Assembly: GCA_964611805.1 (NCBI GenBank)
Contig: CAZTBG010000031.1
Location: 1 to 25,819 of the forward strand
Source of the DNA: W589 sp964611805
GTDB lineage: Bacteria > Chloroflexota > Dehalococcoidia > Dehalococcoidales > Fen-1064
Direction of reading: 5' to 3'
DNA: 25,819 nt
A program made the position numbers and the translations under genes. Of this stretch, positions 1 to 5,781 are shown piece after piece. Position 1 is the first letter of the stretch, and each line of letters starts with the position of its first letter. Under the pieces are notes generated by a model that had not been told where the DNA came from, searched no databases, and was given only the letters and a program-made list of their open reading frames with translations.

Positions 1-695
1 TAGCCAAACTGCTCCAGGTAGCGTCGGTTGATTCCGTAGGAAGAAATCTCACCATTGTGGACGACCGACCAGTCGAGAATGTTGAAGGGGTGTGCCCCGC
101 CCCACCATCCAGGGGTATTGGTGGGGAAGCGGCCGTGGGCGGTCCACAGGTAGCCTTCGTATTCGTCGAGGCAGAAGTACTCGCCAATGTCTTCGGGATA
201 GCCGACCCCCTTAAATACCCCCATGTCCTTACCGCTGGAAAAAACAAAGACATCATCCAGCCTGGTGTTTATCTCCATCACCCGCTCGACGACGTAATCG
301 TCCTCGGACTGGCTCCTGGGTTTGTACTGGTCTGCATCAAGGAAGTAACGCCAGACCAGAGGCGGATTGATAATCTTCCGCGCTGGTCGGGTCGGTATCT
401 CCTCGGCGTGTACTATCTCGAAGTGTTTATGCAGGAATTCCTCGGTCTGCCGCCTCCCTTCCGGACTGAGGAACATGACATGGAAAGCATAGAGGTCGGC
501 ATGTTCCGGGTAGATTCCGTAAACAGCAAAACCACCACCGAGGCCGTTGCCCCGGTCGTGCATATTAGCAATGGCACGGATAATACTTTCTCCGGAAAAT
601 GCTTTTCCTGAGGTATCCATCGCGCCGAATATAGAGCAGGCATCTATAACTTTGCTGTCGCCGTGCGGGTTATTTACGCTTTGCAGGTCTTTCAT
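1..695 (-). CDS. Class II glutamine amidotransferase, GltB1-like (3' part beyond the window)
   Basis: This partial gene runs off the left edge; about 231 codons are visible. It encodes an Ntn-type glutaminase domain of the glutamate synthase/GltB1 kind, which hydrolyses glutamine and passes ammonia to a synthase partner. Visible marks are Cys20 in the motif CSIFG (the nucleophile region, normally CGIFG), an RGNGLGGGFAVYG segment, a GRFPTNTPGWWGGAHPF segment and a VVHNGEISSY segment near the edge, all typical of the fold. The start ATG at 695-693 is chosen because AAGGAG lies 8 nt upstream. The Cys is preceded by 19 residues, so a propeptide would have to be removed to free it, as in other class II enzymes. 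It follows the FAD oxidoreductase gene by 38 nt in the same direction, so it is probably in the same operon. Family confidence is high; the exact substrate is unknown. Confidence 0.85.
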   Translation of the reverse strand, partial: MKDLQSVNNPHGDSKVIDACSIFGAMDTSGKAFSGESIIRAIANMHDRGNGLGGGFAVYGIYPEHADLYAFHVMFLSPEGRRQTEEFLHKHFEIVHAEEIPTRPARKIINPPLVWRYFLDADQYKPRSQSEDDYVVERVMEINTRLDDVFVFSSGKDMGVFKGVGYPEDIGEYFCLDEYEGYLWTAHGRFPTNTPGWWGGAHPFNILDWSVVHNGEISSYGINRRYLEQFG

Positions 696-733
696 GTCTA
701 ATACTCCTTGAGCAGGCATCGTATCCGGTGCAG

Positions 734-2026
734 TTAGTCACCGATCCCAGATGGCACTTCCAGCCGTGACCGCCATATTTCTTCGGGTAGAGAGACGAGG
801 CCGAAATCTTCAGCGACCAGCGCCTGTTCAAGACCCTGTACGTTCACACGCTCCTTCATTAGGCTGAAGATGATGCCTGACCGCTCAACATCCCTGGCGA
901 ACACCATGCCTACTACCAGCCCGTCCTTTAATACTACTTTTTTATAGGAACCGTTCTGCCTCTGACTGACCGTTGTGTAGCTGCCATCGGGTGGCGTGGC
1001 TATTCCAGCGGTGGTGACGGCCAGCCCGAAATAGTTCATTGAGTTCATTGCAGTCCCGCCCTGATATTCGGTGGGTACTCCAGCCATGTTGAACCCGGCA
1101 ACCCTGCCGCCAAGGTAGGCGTTGGGCCAGATTGGGGTGACCCGGTTCTCCCCATGGATAAAGTCGAACACCTCGGCGGCATCACCGCAAGCATAGACGT
1201 CGGGACTGGATGTTCTCATATGGCGGTCAACCACAATGCCTCGATTTATGTTGATGCCGGCGGAGGCGGCGAGTCCGGTGCGCGGGTGGACGCCGATAGC
1301 CACTACCACCAGCCCGCACGGAACACCGGTGCCGTCGTCCAGGGTGACGCCGTTTACCCGTCCGGTCGATGACTCATTATCTACGCTGGTCACGGTGTGG
1401 CCGGTGAGGATATTAACCCCGGACTGTTCCAGGGCGGTCTTCTCTAAGGCGGACATTTCTTCATCTAGAATGGTGCTCAGGATTCGTCCCATCATTTCGA
1501 TGATGGTGACCTGAATCCCCCGCTTGACCAGTGCCTCGGTGACGCTCACGCCAATGAGGCCGCCGCCGATGACCACGGCACGTCTGGCCTCGCCCAGGAA
1601 TCGGTCAATCGCCCTGGCATCATCCAGGGTGGTGAAGGTAAAGACACCATCGCTTTCACTACCCTCCGTCGGGGGTACAATGGGCAGGCCTCCGGTAGCC
1701 AGAAGTAGCTTCTCCCAGACAATGGTCGTGTCATCAGCCAGCAGCACAGAATGGGCGTTAGTGTCCAGTTCCTCTGCCTTCCTGCCGAGGAAAGTCTTGA
1801 TGCGGTTATCTTCATAGAAATCGGCGGGCCGGAAGAGGATTCTCTCCAGAGGGCGTTTTTCGGCCAGGTATTTCGAGATAAGCGGCCGCGAGTAGACGGG
1901 GTAGGGCTCATCGGAGACAATGGCAATTGAGCCTGCCTTGTCCACTTCGCGGATGGCCTCGGCGGTGCCGATGCCTCCGGCGGAGTTACCGATAATAAGA
2001 TATTTTACCCTTTCTGTCTTTCCCAT
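734..2026 (-). CDS. FAD-dependent NAD(P)/ferredoxin-type oxidoreductase
   Basis: This 430-residue flavoprotein belongs to the pyridine nucleotide-disulfide oxidoreductase class I group, similar to NADH:rubredoxin reductases and the N-terminal part of NirB. The N-terminal FAD-binding motif is around residues 9-20 (YLIIGNSAGGIG). A second Rossmann motif for NAD(P)H (VVIGGGLIG) is near residues 151-160, and the FAD-binding VYACGDAAE motif is near residue 280. There is no CxxxxC redox disulfide, so it should move electrons through flavin rather than reduce a disulfide. It lies between a HisH-like gene (16 nt gap) and a class II glutaminase gene, with a polyferredoxin at the head of the operon. 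By analogy with split glutamate synthases, it probably supplies reducing equivalents to a downstream synthase. That role is inferred from context. Confidence 0.85.
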   Translation of the reverse strand: MGKTERVKYLIIGNSAGGIGTAEAIREVDKAGSIAIVSDEPYPVYSRPLISKYLAEKRPLERILFRPADFYEDNRIKTFLGRKAEELDTNAHSVLLADDTTIVWEKLLLATGGLPIVPPTEGSESDGVFTFTTLDDARAIDRFLGEARRAVVIGGGLIGVSVTEALVKRGIQVTIIEMMGRILSTILDEEMSALEKTALEQSGVNILTGHTVTSVDNESSTGRVNGVTLDDGTGVPCGLVVVAIGVHPRTGLAASAGININRGIVVDRHMRTSSPDVYACGDAAEVFDFIHGENRVTPIWPNAYLGGRVAGFNMAGVPTEYQGGTAMNSMNYFGLAVTTAGIATPPDGSYTTVSQRQNGSYKKVVLKDGLVVGMVFARDVERSGIIFSLMKERVNVQGLEQALVAEDFGLVSLPEEIWRSRLEVPSGIGD

Positions 2027-2042
2027 TGTGTGCCCAGTCCGT

Positions 2043-2669
2043 TTAGCTGCTGGCTGCCTCTCCCGCCAGGGCCAGCTTTAAGAAATTGTTATAGATACGG
2101 AGCCCGGCCTCGCCACTCCGCTCCGGGTGAAACTGGGTGGCAACGAGATTGCCACGGGCGATGGCACTGCAAAAAGTAATACCGTACTCAGTCTCACCAG
2201 CCACCAGTGCCTTATCATCCGGAGACACATAGTAGCTGTGAACAAAGTAGAAGTTGGTCTCGTCTGGTATGCCTTCGAAGACCGGATGGGGTATCAACTG
2301 TCTGACCTGATTCCAGCCCATATGAGGAATCTTCTGTCCCTCGGGAAGCCTTTTTACCTGTCCGGGGATGATATTGAGGCAATCGTACCAGCCACCCTCT
2401 TCGGTGCCGGTAAAGAGCACCTGCAGGCCGACACAGATGCCGAGGAAGGGCTTGCCGTCGCTGATATATTGACTAATCGGGCCGGTCAGCTGCAGTCGGT
2501 TGAGGTTGGTCATGGTATCGCCGGCAGCGCCGACGCCCGGCAGGATGAGGGCCGTGGCCGCCAGTACATCGTCCGGGTTACTGGTCACCTTTGACTCATA
2601 TCCCAGTCTGGCGATAGCGTTTACGACGCTACGCAGATTGCCCGCACCGTAATCAATAATAGCAATCAT
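2043..2669 (-). CDS. hisH: Imidazole glycerol phosphate synthase glutaminase subunit HisH (or HisH-like glutaminase)
   Basis: This 208-residue class I (triad) glutamine amidotransferase matches HisH in length and motifs. It starts with IAIIDYGAGNLRSV, has the oxyanion motif LPGVGA, the nucleophile Cys79 in GICVGLQ (usually GICLGMQ), a PHMGWN segment, and His181/Glu183 in QFHPERSG. HisH makes ammonia from glutamine for HisF in histidine and AICAR synthesis. No hisF or other histidine gene is visible nearby. Instead the gene lies 16 nt before a flavoprotein and one gene before a class II glutaminase. It may be true HisH moved out of a his operon, or a HisH-type glutaminase recruited to the glutamate-synthase-like cluster. 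The sequence alone does not decide. Confidence 0.88.
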   Translation of the reverse strand: MIAIIDYGAGNLRSVVNAIARLGYESKVTSNPDDVLAATALILPGVGAAGDTMTNLNRLQLTGPISQYISDGKPFLGICVGLQVLFTGTEEGGWYDCLNIIPGQVKRLPEGQKIPHMGWNQVRQLIPHPVFEGIPDETNFYFVHSYYVSPDDKALVAGETEYGITFCSAIARGNLVATQFHPERSGEAGLRIYNNFLKLALAGEAASS

Positions 2670-2702
2670 CCCGATTCTTTTCCTCTGGTTAGTTATGAAG
2701 TT

Positions 2703-3071
2703 TTAGTTCTCGACAGTGACTTCCACGATGTTTTCTCTGGCGATAGCTTTTTCCCCGCCGTTCTTTTTCACAAAGACATGCATTAGTCCCAGTACCTCAT
2801 ATTTTCCGTTTGCCAAGGTGGTTGTATCCCACCTCACCGGGAAGTTTTCGTTTCTGTTATCGGATTCCCCTATCATAATCCAGGTAGCCGTATTTTTCTG
2901 GCGATAGTACCAGGGGTTGTTTATTCTGGTAACAGGTCCTGCCAAGCCCAGCTCCTTTAACTGCTTTCGCAACAGGTCTTCATCAAATTCCTCCCTTAGT
3001 AGAACACCCCCGGAGTAGACTTTCAGAGCCTCCGATGGAACGAGATAGTGTGGACCCCAGTTGTAATCCAT
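2703..3071 (-). CDS. Small protein with Ig-like C-terminal half, function unknown
   Basis: This 122-residue protein is not recognised as a named family. Residues 1-50 look mixed or helical, with a charged segment LREEFDEDLLRKQLKELGL. The second half has the alternating pattern of a small beta-sandwich: ATWIMIGES, then FPVRWDTTTLANGKYEVLG, then HVFVKK and IVEVTVEN. The WDTTTLxxGxYEV pattern is common in bacterial Ig-like domains. There is no signal peptide or membrane segment, so it is probably cytosolic. AGGAGG lies 5-10 nt upstream of the ATG. It sits between the polyferredoxin and hisH genes in the same orientation, so it probably belongs to the operon, perhaps as an assembly or scaffold subunit. 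That role is a guess. Confidence 0.75.
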   Translation of the reverse strand: MDYNWGPHYLVPSEALKVYSGGVLLREEFDEDLLRKQLKELGLAGPVTRINNPWYYRQKNTATWIMIGESDNRNENFPVRWDTTTLANGKYEVLGLMHVFVKKNGGEKAIARENIVEVTVEN

Positions 3072-3117
3072 GATATACCTCCTTTACTGTTTCGGAGTCA
3101 ATCGCCCCGAATACTAA

Positions 3118-3597
3118 TCAAACCGCGGTAATTACCCTGCTCTTTACTTCAGGCTTCCTGTCTTGAATCTCTATGTATACCAGTGCCTCGTTAGGACAGT
3201 TGGCGACGCATGCCGGGATATCTGCTCCCGGACACAGGTCGCATTTTACTGTTCTTCCCAGGCTGGTGTCCTGACGTATCGCACCGAAGGGACAGACCAG
3301 CAGACATGTCCAGCAGCCGATGCACCTCTCCTCGTCGATGTTGACAATGCCGGTCTCGGGGTCTCGGGTGAGGGCACCGGTGAGACAGGCATAAACACAG
3401 AAGGGCTCATCGCAGTGGTGGCAGCGCACCGAAAATGACACCGGGCGTTTCTCTTCCACGCGCACTCTGGGCAGGGGTGGGGTCTCCTTTTTGAAAGCCT
3501 TGATTATGTCCTTTGACTGTGAATGCTCAACCTGGCAATGGACTTCGCAAAGGTGGCAGCCGATGCAGACCTCTTCTTTGACGTAAATCCTTTTCAT
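3118..3597 (-). CDS. Polyferredoxin-type 4Fe-4S subunit (HycB/CooF-like)
   Basis: This 159-residue electron-transfer subunit has sixteen cysteines in four groups: C11-C14-C17-C21, C59-C62-C67-C71, C92-C95-C98-C102 and C119-C122-C130-C134. This is the layout of the four-[4Fe-4S] subunits HycB, CooF and DmsB. There is no Tat or Sec signal, so it should act in the cytoplasm. The second group (CHHCDEPFCVYAC) and third group (CIGCWTCLLVC) match the family closely. It is the first gene of the leftward operon and has a good upstream promoter. AAGGGGG lies about 11 nt before the ATG. It probably passes electrons to or from the FAD oxidoreductase encoded two genes downstream. The physiological partner is inferred. 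Confidence 0.88.
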   Translation of the reverse strand: MKRIYVKEEVCIGCHLCEVHCQVEHSQSKDIIKAFKKETPPLPRVRVEEKRPVSFSVRCHHCDEPFCVYACLTGALTRDPETGIVNIDEERCIGCWTCLLVCPFGAIRQDTSLGRTVKCDLCPGADIPACVANCPNEALVYIEIQDRKPEVKSRVITAV

Positions 3598-3674
3598 CTG
3601 GACGGCGGCCCCCTTCTTTTTAGTAGCTCGAACTGCCTGCTCGAATAATGCGGTAGTGGACTTCCGTATATAAT

Positions 3675-3703
3675 ACCTTACAGTATTTTTTGTGATTTGT
3701 CAA
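3675..3703 (-). promoter_or_regulatory. Sigma-70-type promoter of the glutamate-synthase-like operon
   Basis: On the minus strand TTGACA (3703-3698) is followed by a 17-nt spacer and TAAGGT (3680-3675). The -35 is perfect, and the -10 keeps the three most conserved positions (T, A and final T). Transcription would start near 3668, giving a leader of about 70 nt before the polyferredoxin start at 3597. A CCGTATATAATAC element (3664-3676) overlaps the -10 and start site, the position expected of a repressor site. Confidence 0.6.
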
Positions 3704-3792
3704 CCCCCAGTTTAGCCCGGTTAATCCAGCCATAGTTTAGGCGTGGAATAAAGACTCCTGCTATTGAGAAAGTCGGGCGTATACTCGTTATA

Positions 3793-3825
3793 ATACGGAA
3801 AAAAGTGGGCTATATATTACCGTAT
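3793..3825. repeat. Inverted repeat ATACGG-N21-CCGTAT
   Basis: Perfect 6-bp arms at 3793-3798 and 3820-3825 are separated by 21 nt. Centres of the arms are about 27 bp apart. The same CCGTAT core occurs at both neighbouring promoters (3664-3669 and 4466-4471), so this may be an operator pair rather than an RNA hairpin. Confidence 0.45.
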
Positions 3826-3952
3826 CTGGACATTCTGGGGGATACCGCCCCGGCTGAGGTTTCTGTCGGTCAGTCTCTCTAAGAATCGGCAGATGCTACC
3901 AGCTGTAGGCCTTCAGGACGTACTGTGTTAGATTAGGGTACGGTCAAGCACG

Positions 3953-3973
3953 TCGCCAACAAATAAGTGGCGA
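3953..3973. other. Hairpin TCGCCA-N9-TGGCGA
   Basis: A perfect 6-bp stem with a 9-nt loop lies 111 nt downstream of the XRE-type gene. Neither strand has a T-tract after the stem, so a classical intrinsic terminator is not supported. It could be an RNA 3'-end structure or coincidental. Confidence 0.3.
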
Positions 3974-4083
3974 AATTAGTAGGGATTTTCACAGTATAAT
4001 CCGTCCATTTGCAGGTCGGGCGTTGCTCACGAAGCGGGCAATGTGCCGTCGTTGTCGCTGGCCGGGGTCTGAAGTTGAGATTC

Positions 4084-4461
4084 TCACCCGGGGTTCCCTG
4101 GTGCCGTCGCTTTACCCCTTCGCTGCTCGATAAGTCTCTCAATCAGGGTAATGAGGTCATCGTCCAGCATATCAGGGTACTTCTTTTTGGTGTACTCACG
4201 AAACTCCGGCCAGTTATCGGCGGGTGACTCGACCAGTTCTGGCACATGACCGGAGACAGAGAGTATCTTTTGCAGGGGTATGCCACTGTATTCTGCGAGC
4301 CTCCGACAGGACTTTGTGCTGGGCAGCTCTTTCCCTCGAAGCCAGCGGCTAACGGTAGAGTGGCTAATACCCACTTCTTTTGCAAGCTGGCTGGGTAGAA
4401 GCATCCGCTGATGAATTAATTCTCTCAAGAAATCAATGAGGGGTAAACTGTCATCCACCAT
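4084..4461 (-). CDS. XRE-family helix-turn-helix transcriptional regulator
   Basis: This 125-residue protein has an N-terminal HTH_3/XRE DNA-binding domain at about residues 8-65. The core LPSQLAKEVGISHSTVSRWL followed by RGKELPS contains the two helices of the HTH. The C-terminal 60 residues are acidic then basic (WPEFREYTKKKYPDMLDDDL, then IERLIEQRRGK) and probably helical; no ligand domain is recognised. It stands alone between the leftward glutamate-synthase-like operon and the rightward MoxR operon. Its promoter contains two dyads, one overlapping the -35 and one just downstream of the -10, which suggests autoregulation. The promoter places the transcript start about 5 nt from the ATG, and no Shine-Dalgarno sequence is visible, so the mRNA is probably near-leaderless. 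Confidence 0.82.
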   Translation of the reverse strand: MVDDSLPLIDFLRELIHQRMLLPSQLAKEVGISHSTVSRWLRGKELPSTKSCRRLAEYSGIPLQKILSVSGHVPELVESPADNWPEFREYTKKKYPDMLDDDLITLIERLIEQRRGKATAPGNPG

Positions 4462-4464
4462 AAT

Positions 4465-4475
4465 AATACGGTATT
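4465..4475. promoter_or_regulatory. Dyad AATAC-G-GTATT at the regulator gene start
   Basis: A perfect 5-bp dyad with one central base overlaps the downstream edge of the -10 and the likely transcription start of the XRE gene. It contains a CCGTAT core on the minus strand (4471-4466), also present at the neighbouring operon promoter. It is a candidate operator for autoregulation. Confidence 0.5.
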
Positions 4476-4502
4476 GTAATCTTGAGTACTGACAACTGTC
4501 AA
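4473..4502 (-). promoter_or_regulatory. Promoter of the XRE-family regulator gene
   Basis: On the minus strand TTGACA (4502-4497) is followed by an 18-nt spacer and TACAAT (4478-4473). The -35 is perfect and the -10 matches at 5 of 6. The ATG begins 11 nt after the -10, so transcription should start about 5 nt before the start codon. Confidence 0.72.
4490..4501. promoter_or_regulatory. Dyad TGACA-N2-TGTCA overlapping the -35
   Basis: A perfect 5-bp inverted repeat with a 2-nt centre contains most of the -35 hexamer of the XRE gene. Its position would let a bound dimer block RNA polymerase. It differs in sequence from the AATAC/GTATT dyad 20 bp away, so two different proteins may bind. Confidence 0.45.
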
Positions 4503-4587
4503 TACCTGACGATAATCTGCTTCCCTTGTATTTTTTGTTTCAGCCAACTGTTACCAGTCTAGGTGGACTGAAAATTCATTATTTAAG

Positions 4588-4635
4588 AGTACCTGTTCTG
4601 GTACTGAATGTGTATCTTTATTAGCTCTTGGTACT
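4588..4635. promoter_or_regulatory. GGTACT inverted repeat plus a third copy upstream of the MoxR operon
   Basis: AGTACC (4588-4593), TGTTCT, GGTACT (4600-4605) form a perfect 6-bp inverted repeat with a 6-nt spacer. A further GGTACT lies at 4630-4635, exactly 30 bp (about three helical turns) downstream of the second arm. The region lies 110-160 bp before the first gene of the rightward operon. I could not identify a convincing -35/-10 pair here, so the regulatory role is tentative. Confidence 0.4.
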
Positions 4636-4747
4636 GATTCCCTTAGTCGGCGGACATGTGGTATCCTTTAGCAGACGATGTACCCGTCAGGGCGGTGATT
4701 TATTAGTCTGCTCGTATTTTCCACCCGGATTGTGGAGAGTTCAGGGG

Positions 4748-5515
4748 ATGCAGGAAAACAGGGATAGGGTTCGGACTGACAGAAATACATATATCTGGAC
4801 GGGGCTTGGCTTACTAATTGTCGGTGTCATCCTGGTGCTGGTCTCTGTGTTGATATTGTCTTCCCTGGTGTGGCTGACTGCCCTGGGGATTGCCACGCTT
4901 ATCATGGCCTTCATCCTCCTCGCTCTGGCACGGACCATCCCCAGGGTAACACCGGAGGTCAGTATGCTCCTACTCGAGACCGGTATTGATAACATTGCCA
5001 CGATTGTGGAGGAGCTAGGAATCAGGTCGAAGCCCATCTACCTCCCATCATCCCTGACCGGCGGTAGGCCTCAGGCGTTAATCCCCCTGCATAGTAATCC
5101 CTCGCTGCCGAAGATAACCGGTGCTCTTCCCCGGCGCTTCATTGTTAGATATGGGGCTGGTCCGGATGATGTTGGTCTTCTGGTAACCACTGCCGGGACG
5201 GTAGCCGCCGGGATGCTGGAATCGACTCCCGCTCCCTCACCCGTGCCACTGGAGTCGGCATTGACGTCTCTCTTCGTGGGGAGGCTGGGGGCAGCCGACG
5301 GAATCAGGGTTTACGCTATTGAGCCGGGTCTCAGGGTGGAGATACGCGCCCCGCGTATTCAGGGTGTCGATACCTGGACTCATCAGTGCCTGGATAGCTC
5401 TCTGGCCTCGGTGGTTGCTTCTATTGCAGCGGAAGCGTGGAACAAACCGTTTGTCGTGGCAAAGGAGGAGCAACGTGGCAGGACATATACTGTCGAAATC
5501 GAGGCAGTAGAATGA
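4748..5515 (+). CDS. Two-TM membrane protein, first gene of the MoxR/DUF58 operon
   Basis: This protein has about 255 residues. The ATG at 4748 is preferred because GGAGAG lies 8 nt upstream and the sequence turns protein-like from there; an in-frame start at 4628 would add 40 atypical residues. After a charged N-terminus come two adjacent hydrophobic segments at about residues 16-38 and 41-62, then a soluble domain of about 190 residues. That domain has LLLETGIDNIATIVEELGI, PIYLPSSLTGG and FIVRYGAGPDDVGLLVTT. Such two-TM proteins accompany MoxR-DUF58-DUF4350 operons in archaea and Chloroflexota, but I do not recognise a characterised function. Its stop overlaps the next start by 3 nt (ATGA), so translation is probably coupled. 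Confidence 0.75.
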   Translation: MQENRDRVRTDRNTYIWTGLGLLIVGVILVLVSVLILSSLVWLTALGIATLIMAFILLALARTIPRVTPEVSMLLLETGIDNIATIVEELGIRSKPIYLPSSLTGGRPQALIPLHSNPSLPKITGALPRRFIVRYGAGPDDVGLLVTTAGTVAAGMLESTPAPSPVPLESALTSLFVGRLGAADGIRVYAIEPGLRVEIRAPRIQGVDTWTHQCLDSSLASVVASIAAEAWNKPFVVAKEEQRGRTYTVEIEAVE

Positions 5516-5763
5516 AGATATACAATAACTACGTTATCACCGTTGCCAGCTTGCTGCTGCTGACTACCGTCGTACTCGCTGCCATTGGGGCAAACTCACT
5601 CGATGTGTACTATACCTTCTATGTTGTTGAAGCCCTCATCGTTACCGAGCTATACGTATATTTCAAATCCAGGGCCCGCCGTAGCCTGACAATCGTGAGC
5701 GCAGTGCTGTTCGCTGGCTTTATGGTTATTGTATTATCAGTAGCTCTTAAAGTACTGGTATAA
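5512..5763 (+). CDS. Small integral membrane protein, about three TM segments
   Basis: This 83-residue hydrophobic protein is unrecognised by family. The start ATG at 5512 overlaps the previous stop in an ATGA arrangement; a longer in-frame reading from 5437 would lie inside the upstream gene and is rejected. Hydrophobic segments are at about residues 7-25, 29-48 and 57-80, with a positive cluster KSRARR between the second and third. It lies 18 nt before the large DUF4129-like gene. It is probably a membrane accessory of the MoxR module. Confidence 0.7.
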   Translation: MKIYNNYVITVASLLLLTTVVLAAIGANSLDVYYTFYVVEALIVTELYVYFKSRARRSLTIVSAVLFAGFMVIVLSVALKVLV

Positions 5764-5781
5764 ATTTCGTGTAACCGGGCT

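Larger units (their letters stand above)
3598..4083. other. Intergenic region of 486 bp without a convincing gene
   Basis: No open frame with a ribosome site and recognisable protein was found here. The stretch holds the leftward operon promoter and three CCGTAT elements at 3664-3669, 3793-3798 (reverse) and 3820-3825. The last two form an inverted repeat with a 21-nt spacer. A possible rightward promoter is TTGAGA at about 3764, a 19-nt spacer, then TATAAT at about 3789, with no gene downstream on that strand. A 6-bp hairpin lies at 3953-3973. An unannotated small RNA is possible but unsupported. Confidence 0.5.

Noticed and set aside
413..643. Minus-strand 76-codon frame at the left
   Set aside because: It is out of frame with the class II glutaminase that spans the same DNA and shows family motifs.
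3933..4142. Minus-strand 69-codon frame after the XRE gene
   Set aside because: It overlaps the end of the XRE gene in another frame, is rich in Arg and Thr without motifs and has no ribosome site.
4628..4747. Upstream extension of the first MoxR-operon gene
   Set aside because: The in-frame start at 4628 adds 40 residues of atypical composition without a ribosome site; ATG at 4748 has GGAGAG upstream.
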